A program made the translations under genes and the position numbers. Below are positions 1 through 10,959 of a stretch of 43,691 nt of DNA, one piece after another. Numbering within the stretch: position 1 is the stretch's first letter; every line of letters begins with the position of its first letter. The DNA lies in assembly GCA_000695325.1 (NCBI GenBank), contig AVPN01000302.1, positions 6,608-50,298 on the forward strand. Reading direction: 5' to 3'. The stretch is from Pleurobrachia bachei (taxonomy: Eukaryota; Ctenophora; Tentaculata; Cydippida; Pleurobrachiidae). Under the pieces are notes generated by a model that was given only the letters and a program-made list of their open reading frames with translations, did no database searches and had not been told where the DNA came from.

Positions 1-1
1 T

Positions 2-3000
2 TCTTCTAGCGACTCCTCCAAAAAGTCCATGTCTAGCAGAAAATCTTCTAGCAAAAAGAATAGTGGAGCATCTGATCATTCCAAACCAGAAATAGACTTC
101 AACTTTTCGAGAAAATCTGCAGATTCTGATGACTTATCTGAAGAGGAGCTCGTTGAACAAAAGCCAGTGAAATCTGTTCCTGTCACCGTTCATCAAAGAC
201 CTATGTCACCAAAGTCAGATAAACACGACGTATCAAAAGATGATTCGGAAAAGCCTGCTTCTCAGAAAAAGGATGACTCAATTGACAGTTCTTCTAGTGA
301 CTCTTCCACGACGTCCAAGCCATCCAAGTCTAGTAAGAAATCATCTCAGAAGCCTGCATCACTGATAAAGGATGGATCCAGTAATAGTGCTTCTAGCGAC
401 TCCTCCAGGACGTCCAAGTCTAGTACAGAGTCCATAGTGGGATCACAGAGCAGAAAAACATCAACTATAACCAATTTTACAACTGAAACTGTTGAACATT
501 TCAGAAATTTGGAAGCTGAAGAGTTGGACAATGCCGTATTGAGAAACCTTCAGGATCAATTTCCTAACGTTAACAACCTTTCATCGGATTTATCAGATGG
601 TAGAGTTCTGGTTCAGCTCATAGTTGTTTATATTCCGGCCTTTGTTATCGTTCTTGATCATCCCCCACGGGAACGTATTTCGGCAGTTTTAAACGCTGCT
701 GAACGATATCTTGATGTACCTGTGGATGATATATCAACCGAGCACTTCCTAAATCCTCACACTCGCCCAGATGAAACTTTGATTCCAGTGTTCATAGTTA
801 CACTGTTGCTATTGAGTCCTAGAGATCCCATCGTGCTACATCCCCAGGAAATTGATCTTCTACTTCATCTGGATTCGGAAACGTCAGGAACGAACTTCAC
901 ACCGAAGTCAAGTAAAGTGTCCGAGACAAAAAGTGATTACACATCCTCAACCACATCACTGTCGTCGTCGACCTCAGACGAATCCTCGTCCACTAGTTCC
1001 GATGAATCTTCATCGGATTCCTCGTCAACGAAAAAATCATCGAGTTTGATAAACTCTACAAGTCACGACTCTTTGGTTGAATCTGTATCCCATGATAAGA
1101 AGATGGATAAAACAGTTTCTCATAAAACTTCTTCATCTGATATATCTGGTAAAACAGATCCTAAATCGAATAAAGAACCTGTTTCTAGTAAAGATGCTAC
1201 TTCAGCCAGGAAATCAGATGATTCCGTTGATTCTGAGAAGTCCGATGGAAGCTCAAATAGTTCAGACTCAACCCAGGATTCGCAAAGTACTGAGACGCAG
1301 TCAAGAAGTGGAACAAGTAAGAAAGATGAACAAACTGCCAGCAGATCACTGACTGATGAGTCTAGTGAGTCAGAGGTAGTTTTGAACCTCGCTGTGAAGG
1401 TTAAGAATGCACAACCACAACCTAACAACATGATTCCTGTGAAGAAACCTGACTCAAGAAAGGATTCGATAAGCAGGACAACTAGCAAACATGGATCGCC
1501 GTCGAGGGATAACTCTAGTGATAGTTCAACAAACAGAGAAAATGAGAAAGGACTGGTTATAACAGTTACCACTACCACTCTTTCCTCTGAGTCTAGTAAA
1601 TCTGGGAGCGATTCTTCTTCAATATCGTCATCAGAATTAACGTCAGAGACTTCCAAGACGTCGAATTCTAGCAAGAAACTATCCCAAAAACCTGCTTTAC
1701 AAAATAAAGATGACACAAGTGACAGTTCTTCTAGTGACTCTTCCAAGACTTCCAAGTCATCCAAGTCGAGTAAGAAGTCATCTAAGAAGCCAGCATCACT
1801 GATAAAGGATGGTTCCAGTGATAGTTCTTCTAGCGACTCCTCCAAGACGTCCAAGACTTCCAAGTCATCAAAGTCTAGCAAGAAATCCTCCCAGAATCCT
1901 GCTTCTCAGATAAAGGATTACTCAAGAGACAGTTCTTCTAGTGACTCTTCCACGACGTCCAAGTCATCCAAGTCTAGCAAGAAATCATCCCAGAAGCCAG
2001 CATCACTGATAAAGGAAGACTCAAGTGACAGTTCTTCTAGTGACTCTTCCACGACGTCCAAGACATCCAAGTCTAGTCAAAAAATCATCCAAGAAGCCTA
2101 CTTCTCAGAAAAAGGATGGATCTAGTGATAGTTCTTCGAGCGACTCCTCCAAGACGTCCAAGACTTCCAAGTTATCCAAGTCTAGTAAGAAATCGTCCCA
2201 GAAGCCTGCTTCTCAGAAAAAGGATGACTCAAGTGGCAGTTCTTCGAGTGACTCTTCCAAGACGTCCAAATCATCCAAATCGACCAAACCTATTTCGAAG
2301 GGAAAGAGTACATCGAGTGAAAGTTCAAAGAGCGTCGACAATCAAGTTGGATTGGTTTTAACAATTACCACTACCTCTCTTTCTTCCGATTCTAGTGACA
2401 CTGGAAGTAAATCTTCTTCGATTTCATCATCAAAAGTTACTTCCTCCTCTCATCAGTCTTCTACAAAGCCTACTACTGTTACTGCTTCCAAATCAGTTAC
2501 AGACTGGGAAACGGAAGAAAAAACTGCGAGTAAGAATGACAGTTCGAATTCAGCGCTTAACGAACACAAAACATCCACTATGTCTGAGAAACAGACAACA
2601 TCGAGAACATCCAATAGCAAAAATACTACTTCCATCAGTAAATCAGTTACTGTTTCCATTGATTCTGAGGAGTCCGATGGAAGCTTAACTAGCTTCGACT
2701 CAAAAATGGATTCGCCAAGTACTCAAACGATGACAAGAAGCGGAACAAGTAAAAAAGAGGACCAAACCGCTAGCAGATCACTGACTGATGAGTCTAGTGA
2801 ATCAGAGGAAGTTTTGAACCTAGCTGTGAAAGTCAAGAATGCACAACCACAATCTAGTAACATAAATCCTGTGGAGAAACCTGACTCAAGAATGGATTCA
2901 TTTAGCAAGACAACTAGCAAAGATGGATCACCGTCGAGAGATAACTCTAGTGATAGCTCATCAGACGGAGAAAATAAGAATGGAATCGTTATAACAGTTA

Positions 3001-6000
3001 CCACTACCACTCTTTCCTCCGAGTCTAGTAAATCTGGGAGCGATTCTTCTTCCCTTTCGTCATCAAAATTGACGTCGGAGACTTCCAAGTCATCCAAGTC
3101 CAGCAAGAAATCATCCCAGAAGCCTGCTTCTCAGAAAAAGGATGGATCCAGTGATAGTTCTTCTAGTGACTCTTCCAAGACATCCAAGACATCCACGTCT
3201 GGCAAGAAATCGTCCCAGAAGCCCGCTTCACAGAAAAAGGATGACTCAAGCGACAGTTCTTCTAGTGACTCTTCCAAGACATCCAAGACATCCAAGTCTA
3301 GTAAGAAATCATCCCAGAAGCCAGCATCACTGATAAAGGATGGATCAAGTGATAGTTCTTCAAGCGACTCTTCCACGACGTCAAAGACTTCCAAGTCATC
3401 CAAGTATAGCAAGAAATCATCTCAAAAGCCTACTTATCAGAAAAAGGATGACTCAAGCGACAGTTCTTCTAGTGACTCGTCCAAGACTTCCATGTTATCA
3501 AAGTCTAGCAAGAAATCATCCAAGAAGCCTGTATCACTGATAAAGGATGGATCCAGTGATATTTCTTCAAGCGACTCCTCCAAGACATCCACGACTTCCA
3601 AGTCATCCAAGTCTAGCAAGAAATCATCCCAGAAGCCTGCTTCTCTGAAAAAGGATGACTCAAGTGACAGTTCTTCTAGTGACTCTTCCAAGACGTCCAA
3701 GACTTCCAAGTCATCCAAGTCTAGTAAGAAATCATCCCAGAAACCTGCTTCTCAGAAAAAGGATGACTCAAGCGACAGTTCTTCTGGTGACTCTTCCACG
3801 AAGTCCAAGATATACAAGTCTAGCAAGAAATCATCCCAGAAGCCTGCTTCACAGAAAAAGGATGACTCAAATGACAGTTCTTCCAGTCACTCCTCCAAAA
3901 CTTCCAAGTCATCCAAGTCTAGTAAGAAATCATCCCAGAAGCCTGCTTCTCAGAAAAAGGATGACTCAAGTGCCAGTTCTTCTAGTGACTCTTCCACAAC
4001 GTCCAAGACTTCCAAGTCATCCAAGTCTAGTAAGAAATCATCCCAGAAGCCTGCTTCACTGATAAAAGATGGATCCAGTGATAGTTCTTCTAGCGACTCC
4101 TCCAAGACGTCCAAGACTTCCAAGTCATCCAAGTCTAGCAAGAAATCGTCCCAGAAGCCTGCTTCTCTGAAAAAGGATGACTCAAGTGACAGTTCTTCTA
4201 GTGACTCTTCCACGACGTCAAAGACATCCAAGTCTAGTAAAAAATCATCCCAGAAGCCTGCTTCACAAAAGAAGGATGACTCAAGTGACAGTTCTTCTAG
4301 TGACTCTTCCACGAAGTCCAAGATATCCAAGTCTAGCAAGAAATCATCCCAGAAGCCAGCATCACTGATAAAGGATGGATCCAGTGATAGTTCTTCTAGC
4401 GACTCCTCCAAGACGTCCAAGACTTCCAAGTCATCCAAGTCTAGCAAGAAATCGTCCCAGAAGCCTGCTTCTCTGAAAAAGGATGACTCAAGTGACAGTT
4501 CTTCTAGTGACTCCTCCAAGACGTCCAAGACTTCCAAGTCATCCAAGTCTAGCAAGAAATCGTCCCAGAAGCCTGCTTCTCTGAAAAAGGATGACTCAAG
4601 TGACAGTTCTTCTAGTGACTCCTCCAAGACGTCCAAGACTTCCAAGTCATCCAAGTCTAGCAAGAAATCGTCCCAGAAGCCTGCTTCTCTGAAAAAGGAT
4701 GACTCAAGTGACAGTTCTTCTAGTGACTCCTCCAAGACGTCCAAGACTTCCAAGTCATCCAAGTCTAGCAAGAAATCGTCCCAGAAGCCTGCTTCTCTGA
4801 AAAAGGATGACTCAAGTGACAGTTCTTCTAGTGACTCCTCCAAGACGTCCAAGACTTCCAAGTCATCCAAGTCTAGCAAGAAATCGTCCCAGAAGCCTGC
4901 TTCTCTGAAAAAGGATGACTCAAGTGACAGTTCTTCTAGTGACTCCTCCAAGACGTCCAAGACTTCCAAGTCATCCAAGTCTAGCAAGAAATCGTCCCAG
5001 AAGCCTGCTTCTCTGAAAAAGGATGACTCAAGTGACAGTTCTTCTAGTGACTCCTCCAAGACGTCCAAGACTTCCAAGTCATCCAAGTCTAGCAAGAAAT
5101 CGTCCCAGAAGCCTGCTTCTCTGAAAAAGGATGACTCAAGTGACAGTTCTTCTAGTGACTCCTCCAAGACGTCCAAGACTTCCAAGTCATCCAAGTCTAG
5201 CAAGAAATCGTCCCAGAAGCCTGCTTCTCTGAAAAAGGATGACTCAAGTGACAGTTCTTCTAGTGACTCCTCCAAGACGTCCAAGACTTCCAAGTCATCC
5301 AAGTCTAGCAAGAAATCGTCCCAGAAGCCTGCTTCTCTGAAAAAGGATGACTCAAGTGACAGTTCTTCTAGTGACTCCTCCAAGACGTCCAAGACTTCCA
5401 AGTCATCCAAGTCTAGCAAGAAATCGTCCCAGAAGCCTGCTTCTCTGAAAAAGGATGACTCAAGTGACAGTTCTTCTAGTGACTCCTCCAAGACGTCCAA
5501 GACTTCCAAGTCATCCAAGTCTAGCAAGAAATCGTCCCAGAAGCCTGCTTCTCTGAAAAAGGATGACTCAAGTGACAGTTCTTCTAGTGACTCCTCCAAG
5601 ACGTCCAAGACTTCCAAGTCATCCAAGTCTAGCAAGAAATCGTCCCAGAAGCCTGCTTCTCTGAAAAAGGATGACTCAAGTGACAGTTCTTCTAGTGACT
5701 CCTCCAAGACGTCCAAGACTTCCAAGTCATCCAAGTCTAGCAAGAAATCGTCCCAGAAGCCTGCTTCTCTGAAAAAGGATGACTCAAGTGACAGTTCTTC
5801 TAGTGACTCCTCCAAGACGTCCAAGACTTCCAAGTCATCCAAGTCTAGCAAGAAATCATCCAAGAAGCCAGCATCACTGATAAAGGATGGATCCAGCGAA
5901 AGTTCTTCAAGCGAATCCTCCAAGACGTCCAAGTCATCGAAATCGACCAAACCTATTTCGAAGGCGAAGAGTACATCGAGTGATAGTTCAAATAGCGTGG

Positions 6001-8318
6001 ATAATCAAGTTGGATTGGTTATAACAATTACCACTACCTCTCTTTCTTCCGATTCTAGTGATACTGGAAGCAAATCTTCTTCGATTTCATCATCAAAAGT
6101 TACTTCCTCTTCTCTTCAGTCCTCTACAAAGCCTACTACCGTAACTGCCTCCAAATCAGTTACAGATTGGGAGACAGAAGAAAAAACTACGAGTAAGGTT
6201 GATACTTCAAAATCAGTTCTTACCGACCGTGAAAGTCTTACTGTTTCCGATAAACAAACTACATCAGGAATTTCTACTAGCAAAAATACTACTTCGATCA
6301 GAAAATCCGTTACTGTTTCCATTGATTCTGAGGATTCTGAAACTAGCTCGGACTCAACCAAGGATTCGCCAAGTACTCAGACAGTGTCAAGAAGCGGAAC
6401 AAGTAAGAAAGATGAACAAACTGCCAGCAGATCACTGACTGATGAGTCAAGTGAGTCGGAGGAAGTTTTGAACATCGCTGTGAAGGTTAAAAGCACACAG
6501 CCAACAACTGATGAAAAGATTCCTACATCTGCGAAGAAGGATGAAGATAGTGAAAATTCTGGAACTGACTCCTCCAAAAAATCGTCCCAAAAGCCTGCTT
6601 CGCTGATAAAGGATGACTCAAGTGACAGTTCCTCTAGCGACTCCTCCAAGATGTCCAAGACTTCCAAATCTAGCAAGAAATCATCCCAAAAGCCTGTTTC
6701 TCAGAAAAAGGATGATTCAAGTGACAGTTCTTCTAGTGACTCTTCCACGACGTCCAAGACTTCCAAGTCATCTAAGTCTAGTAAGAAATCATCCCAGAAG
6801 CCTGCTTCTCTGAAAAAGGATGACTCAAGTGACAGTTCTTCGAGTGACTCTTCCAAGACATCCAAATCATCCAAGTCTGGCAAGAAATCTTCTAGTGAGC
6901 CAGGTTCACGGAAGAAGTACTACCTTAGCGACTCTTCCGATACGTCCGAATCCAAAAAGAATAAGGATGCACAGACTAAAAGTAAAAGTGGTAGTAAATC
7001 GAAGACTAGGTCACCTGGGAAGATTTCATTTTTAAAGTCTTACGATACGAGTAGTACCTCTTCATCAAGTTCTAGCAGCAAATCTGATGGTTCTTCTAAT
7101 AGTTCATCAAGTCAGCCGGCTGTTTCTCGACCGTCCAAGAGCCCTCCGAATCGAGTTAAATTATTGAAGAAGTATGATTCGAGTTCACCTACATCCTCAA
7201 AAACAACCACAAAGAAGGATGATAAAAAGGATCCCGAAATTTCACTTTCTTTGAATCGGGACCCCTCAGATAACTCAGCTAGTAGCAAAACTTCCCCCAC
7301 CGGGAAACAGCCGACCCAAAAGTCTGAGGACAAAAAATCTGCTAAGGTTGGAGGTTTCAAAGGTTTTTTGCGGAAAGCAACTGGTATTTTCAAGTCTACC
7401 AAAAACAAGGAACCAGAACTTCCCACGCCCTCATCTGAGAAGCCATCCTCGACAAGTCAAAATATCGAGATTTCTGACCAATCAGATTTGGATATTCCAG
7501 ACATTGCAGTGAACGTAAAGAGTCGACCAGATGTAAAACCTAAAACTCCGGAGGTTGAAGTTGCTGAAAATAAGCGTGACTCAGATCATAGTTCTTCTGG
7601 CGACTCTTCCACTACGTCCAAGACGTCCAAGTCATCCAAGTCCAGTGAGAAATCTCGGTCAACCAGTACAAGTTCTTCTCACGCTGAAATAGCATTGAGA
7701 GCTTTGGATCCTGAATCACGCGAGACTGTAGTTTTGGGTCAACTCCAAAGACATTTCCCAGAGGTGAATAATTTCACAACGGATCTTCGGGACGGACGTG
7801 TGCTTGTTAAAATTATTGTAGTACACATTCCTACATTTATCGTGATCATGGAACAACCTCCGTGGACCAGAATCGAGGCATCTCTGAGCGCTGCTGAGCG
7901 GTTCCTAGACTTGCCAACACTTGATCTGAACCCACGAGACTTCACACATCCTGGACTGAGAGAGAACTCGGATGACGTGGTACTATTCCTAGCCACCATC
8001 CTAACTCTCCGACCTCCAGAGCCTGTCTATCTCAGCGCCTTTGAGATCGGAAGGCTGATTGAGGGAGATCCCTCAATCAGCCCCTCCGTCTCCGATAGCT
8101 CATCTTCCTCCTCTGATAGCTCTTCTTCCTCCTCATCTTCAAGAAAGACATGGGAGGTGAAAGGGAGATACCCAAAAATAATTGAGATAGTTGATATTTC
8201 TGAGGAGACTATTCCTAAAGTAGAGCTCTCCCTTTGTCTTCCCTGTGACCCTACGTTTGAGGCGGGATCTCTACCTGAAATCAAACCAGAGGACAAACGA
8301 CAGACAACTCAAACTGAG
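2..8318 (+). CDS. Giant Ser/Lys/Asp-rich repeat protein with two calponin-homology-like domains (5'-partial, one frame break)
   Basis: The frame is open from base 2, so the true start lies upstream of the window. Two CH-like domains are visible, CH1 at about 497-862 and CH2 at about 7690-8035. Both show the family pattern of a V/N-N-F/L segment, then D-(L)-x-DGRVLV, a P, an AAER(F/Y)LD(L/V)P helix and a C-terminal hydrophobic helix. Between them are over 2000 residues of SSKKSSQKPAS, KKDDSSDSSSSDSS and KTSKTSKSSKSS repeats, rich in possible casein-kinase sites. Larger modules also recur: GLVITVTTTTLSS near 1552, 2350, 2985 and 6015, and SRSLTDESSESE near 1340, 2775 and 6430. Near base 2078 one extra base relative to neighbouring repeats shifts the frame (ORF ends 2125; the next frame is open 2025-8402). 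This could be an assembly error or a real break. The exon ends at 8318 before GTAATT. CH domains often bind actin or microtubules; the role here is unknown. Confidence 0.75.
4461..5864 (+). repeat. 108-bp coding minisatellite, 13 near-identical copies
   Basis: The unit starts at the AAGCCTGCTTCTCTG segment and recurs at 4461, 4569, 4677 and so on to 5757, every 108 bases (36 codons), with no difference I could see. More divergent units of the same family flank it on both sides (about 1680-2290, 3090-4460, 6560-6890). The period is a multiple of three, so copy-number change keeps the frame. Such uniformity implies very recent expansion or homogenisation, and makes copy number in an assembly uncertain. 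Confidence 0.95.
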
Positions 8319-8471
8319 GTAATTTCATTTGCAATACAGTCATTAGTCAATAGAATGTTTCGCATTTTATCGACTAATGAATTTTGCAAATATATATTCT
8401 AACTTTGTTCTTTTTTAATCATCTCTAGAACTCCTCCCAATCAGTATAATTAATCATTAACACATCCTCAG

Positions 8472-8557
8472 ATGTCGATTAAATTAAAAAGATTGCAAAG
8501 CTATGATCCGAGTTCAGTCATTTTGGTCCCTGAAGACCGATTTACTCACACGCCCTG
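8472..8557 (+). CDS. CH/Ser-rich gene, penultimate coding exon (copy 1)
   Basis: The acceptor CATCCTCAG precedes an 86-base exon that is open in phase 0 from the upstream exon and ends in phase 2 before GTATGT. It encodes a short basic motif, KLKRLQSYDPSS, which resembles the KLLKKYDSSS and FLKSYDTSS motifs of the main exon; this supports it as a real part of the protein. A second acceptor at 8427-8428 would instead give a short tail NSSQSV and a stop, so alternative splicing is possible. An identical exon lies at 10230-10315. Confidence 0.6.
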
Positions 8558-8820
8558 GTATGTACATTTTACAACTCTTTAGATCCTTCATTGTTCTTGA
8601 AATCTCTTTACATGTTAGTTAAAGTACAGTGCCCAGTGCCAAAGTATCTCAACCCGACTAGGAGCCTGAGTTTTTATTAAAAATTTGACTAGAAAGGAAA
8701 CAAATATTAATTCTATTTTAATAACTAGTTTTAACACACTGATTAATTGACTAAATTATTATATGAAATTTAAAAACAAAGGGTTAAATATAAAAAATTA
8801 TGTCTAGTAATTTTGTCAAA

Positions 8821-8884
8821 CCTGGGAATCGAACCCGGTCGCTCGTATGACAAGCGAGATTCTACCACTCAACCACCAACCTTG
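8821..8884 (-). pseudogene. tRNA-Gly-like sequence with GUC anticodon, degenerate
   Basis: On the minus strand the D arm and T arm match eukaryotic tRNA-Gly (GGTGGTTGAGTGGTAGAAT and GGGTTCGATTCCC). The anticodon loop reads TTGTCAT, which would be GUC (Asp). The anticodon stem has a mismatch and the acceptor arms do not pair, so a working tRNA is unlikely. The A and B boxes of the internal Pol III promoter look preserved. Confidence 0.55.
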
Positions 8885-9163
8885 ATGACTAATTAGCTAT
8901 TCAGCGCTCTATATAATTTTTAGATCTCTAGTCTACAAAGCATGACTTTTCAGCATTTAGCTTATGGTGCGCTGCGGGATCCCTGACTAGCAAAGGATAC
9001 CTCCTAGACTCCCTCTCTACCTACTAGAGATCCTGAAAACGAGATCTCACACATATGAACTGACAAGCGTTCTTCTATGATATTTTGATGCTATCTGTGT
9101 CATGTTACAACACACTGAAATGAATAAAGAGACAAAAATTATGAAAGTAAAAAGTAAGCTAGA

Positions 9164-9235
9164 TCATCCCATCCGGATTTGAACCCGGACCATTGGGGTG
9201 AGAGTCCATGGTGTAGCCACTACACCACTGATGGA
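9164..9235 (-). pseudogene. tRNA-Glu(CUC)-like sequence, degenerate
   Basis: On the minus strand a 72-base segment has a four-pair D stem GGTG/CACC, a CTCTCAC loop as in tRNA-Glu(CUC), and a T arm TCCGG/CCGGA closing around GTTCAAAT, one base longer than normal. Acceptor and anticodon stems pair poorly. It lies inside the same hAT-like element as the tRNA-Gly-like sequence, in the same orientation. Confidence 0.5.
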
Positions 9236-9576
9236 CAATGTAAAAATGGAGGTGGTGAAAATCAGAGTTCTGTAAACTAGTGAAAATACATAGATGGTGA
9301 TTTGAAGTTTGTAATCATTATTTACCTTGTTTTTTTGTTTGCTACTACACTAAATATACCATGCATTTTCTCAATTTCTCACTATAATTTTCACATTTTA
9401 GAAATTTGACTAGATATTTTGGCACTAAATTGACTAGCAGCCAGGATCCCTGGATACCAGAACTTTGACACTGGGGTACAGTGATATGACGATGTTCTGT
9501 GGATCGACTTACCAATCACAAGATTAAAAACCCTTCCATCACTTGACAATGTTAATGTGTTCCTCAATGTATATAT

Positions 9577-9827
9577 GGTCACGGTCAAAAAGTCTGCTGA
9601 AAATTGACATAATTTTGATCTTACTCAACCGTGGATAAGATCCACTCGATGGAAAAATTTTCCAGACTCAACCCGCTCAAAATTGTTCAAATTTTATTAA
9701 TCTGAAAAGTCCAATTTAATTGCTTTATCTGTTTCTTTGTAATCAGCACTTAAAAAGTGTGGATAACAAATGGTGTGGATAACGGGCTCAACCGCATGAT
9801 TATCGTGCTAGGAATATGAAATTTTAG
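9577..9827. mobile_element. Left part of a TA-flanked Tc1/mariner-like element (truncated)
   Basis: It starts with TGGTCACGGTCAAAAAGTC just after a TA in the flank cctcaatgtata. The same flank is uninterrupted at 10477-10490, so that is an empty site. The terminal subtype matches the right end at 12987, not the nearer end at 12014. The sequence stops where a second copy of the upstream gene block begins (about 9828). It contains CTCAACC/GTGGATAA motifs. No coding sequence is seen. Confidence 0.7.
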
Positions 9828-10116
9828 TATCAGCGCCTTTGAGATCGGAAGGCTGATTGAGGGAGATCCCTCAATCAGCCCCTCCGTCTCTGATAGCTCA
9901 TCTTCCTCTTCTGATAACTCTTCCTCCTCCTCATCTTCAAGAAAGAGAAAGGAAGTGAAAGGGAGATACCCAAAAATAATTGAGATAGTTGATATTTCTG
10001 AGGAGACCATTCATAAAGTAGAGCTCTCCCTTTGTCTTCCCTGTGACCCTACATTCGAGGCGGGATCTCTACCTGAAATAAAACCAGAGGACAAACGACA
10101 GACAACTCAAACTGAG
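9828..10116 (+). CDS. CH/Ser-rich gene, second copy of the end of the main coding exon
   Basis: This near-identical copy of 8030-8318 is open throughout and ends at the same donor (GAG before GTAATT). Differences include RKRKEV for RKTWEV and IHK for IPK. If spliced from 8557 (phase 2) to the AG at 9826-9827, the reading frame would be kept, but that may be chance. It is more likely the allelic counterpart of the upstream copy. Confidence 0.45.
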
Positions 10117-10229
10117 GTAATTGTATGTGCGATAGGCAATAGTCAATAGAATCAGACACATCATTGTTCTTTTTTATCTTCTCTAGAACTCCTCCCAATC
10201 AGTATAATTAATCATTAACACATCCTCAG

Positions 10230-10315
10230 ATGTCGATTAAATTAAAAAGATTGCAAAGCTATGATCCGAGTTCAGTCATTTTGGTCCCTGAAGACCGATT
10301 TACTCACACGCCCTG
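10230..10315 (+). CDS. CH/Ser-rich gene, penultimate coding exon (copy 2)
   Basis: Identical in sequence, acceptor and donor to 8472-8557. It ends in phase 2 (…CCC TG before GTATGT), and is the nearer partner for the terminal exon at 10764. Confidence 0.55.
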
Positions 10316-10727
10316 GTATGTACATTTTATAACTCTTTTGATCCTTAATTGTTCTTGAAAACTCTTTACATGTTAGTTAAAGTACAGTGATATGATGATG
10401 TTCTGTGGATCGACTTACCAATCACAAGATTGAAAAGCCTTTCATCACTTGACTTAATCAATGTTAATGTGTTCCTCAATGTATATATTGTGATCTGTAA
10501 CAAGTGAAAACTGTGTGTGCCATTAAAAGTACCGTGTGTTCCGGTGTGTTACGTCGTGTTTAAAAGGTTCTCCAGTGGGCTCTCTGGATGGCTTGGAGAA
10601 CTTCCTAAAACTTGATATTTGTACTCATAAATCATATACTATAGTTACACTCATGTTCACCTCCGATTTCGATTCGAATTCAATATCATTGTAAGTACGG
10701 GGTACCAAGTAAAAGTGGGGTCTAATG

Positions 10728-10743
10728 GTTACCATAGTAACAT
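10728..10743. promoter_or_regulatory. RFX X-box-like palindrome
   Basis: GGTTACCATAGTAACA is a near-perfect palindrome of the GTNRCC-N-YAAC class bound by RFX factors. It lies just upstream of the terminal exon acceptor, so its role is uncertain. Confidence 0.35.
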
Positions 10744-10763
10744 CCTCCTGTTCTCCACTCTAG

Positions 10764-10959
10764 GGATCGCTGCGACGCTGCGACTCAGACCGATGTGATT
10801 GAAGAGGCGACGACCATATCGCCCGCTGAAAACTGTACTTGTGACCTGTGCGTGGCCCTTGCCCAACATCTCGAGGAGATTAGTGTGAGAATGAGCATTG
10901 GAGATGAACCTGTACATTTGTATGTACACGTCTGCCAATCTTGCCCCATGTTGGAATGA
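10764..10959 (+). CDS. CH/Ser-rich gene, probable terminal exon with Cys pairs
   Basis: The acceptor CCACTCTAG is followed by one base that completes the TG left by the previous exon (Trp). The frame then stays open for 64 codons to TGA at 10957-10959. It encodes an acidic TQTDVIEE stretch, CTCDLC, a helix ALAQHLEEIS and VCQSCP, so two Cys pairs that might bind a metal. The phase match and the recurring TQT(E/D) motif (TTQTE ends the main exon) support membership of this gene. No homologue is recognised. Confidence 0.5.

Larger units (their letters stand above)
8632..9475. mobile_element. Non-autonomous hAT-like DNA transposon (844 bp)
   Basis: The ends are inverted repeats, CCCAGTGCCAAAGT on the left and the complement of CCCAGTGTCAAAGT on the right. 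It is flanked by a perfect 8-bp direct repeat GTACAGTG (8624-8631 and 9476-9483). The related block at 10380-10390 reads straight through the empty site. The 8-bp duplication and CAGTG-type end fit the hAT superfamily. No transposase is present. A short motif TTGACTAG/GACTAG recurs near both ends, as transposase-binding subterminal repeats often do. It contains two tRNA-like sequences. Confidence 0.85.

Noticed and set aside
4461-5864. CRISPR-like array
   Set aside because: Units are contiguous and identical with no spacers, lie in a coding frame, and the genome is eukaryotic.
3950-5950. A 666-codon open frame on the minus strand
   Set aside because: It is the antisense of the 108-bp coding repeats; the period is a multiple of three, so one stop-free unit keeps the frame open by repetition.
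8821-9235. Two working tRNA genes
   Set aside because: Acceptor stems do not pair, anticodon stems have mismatches, and both sit inside a transposon; pseudogene status is safer.
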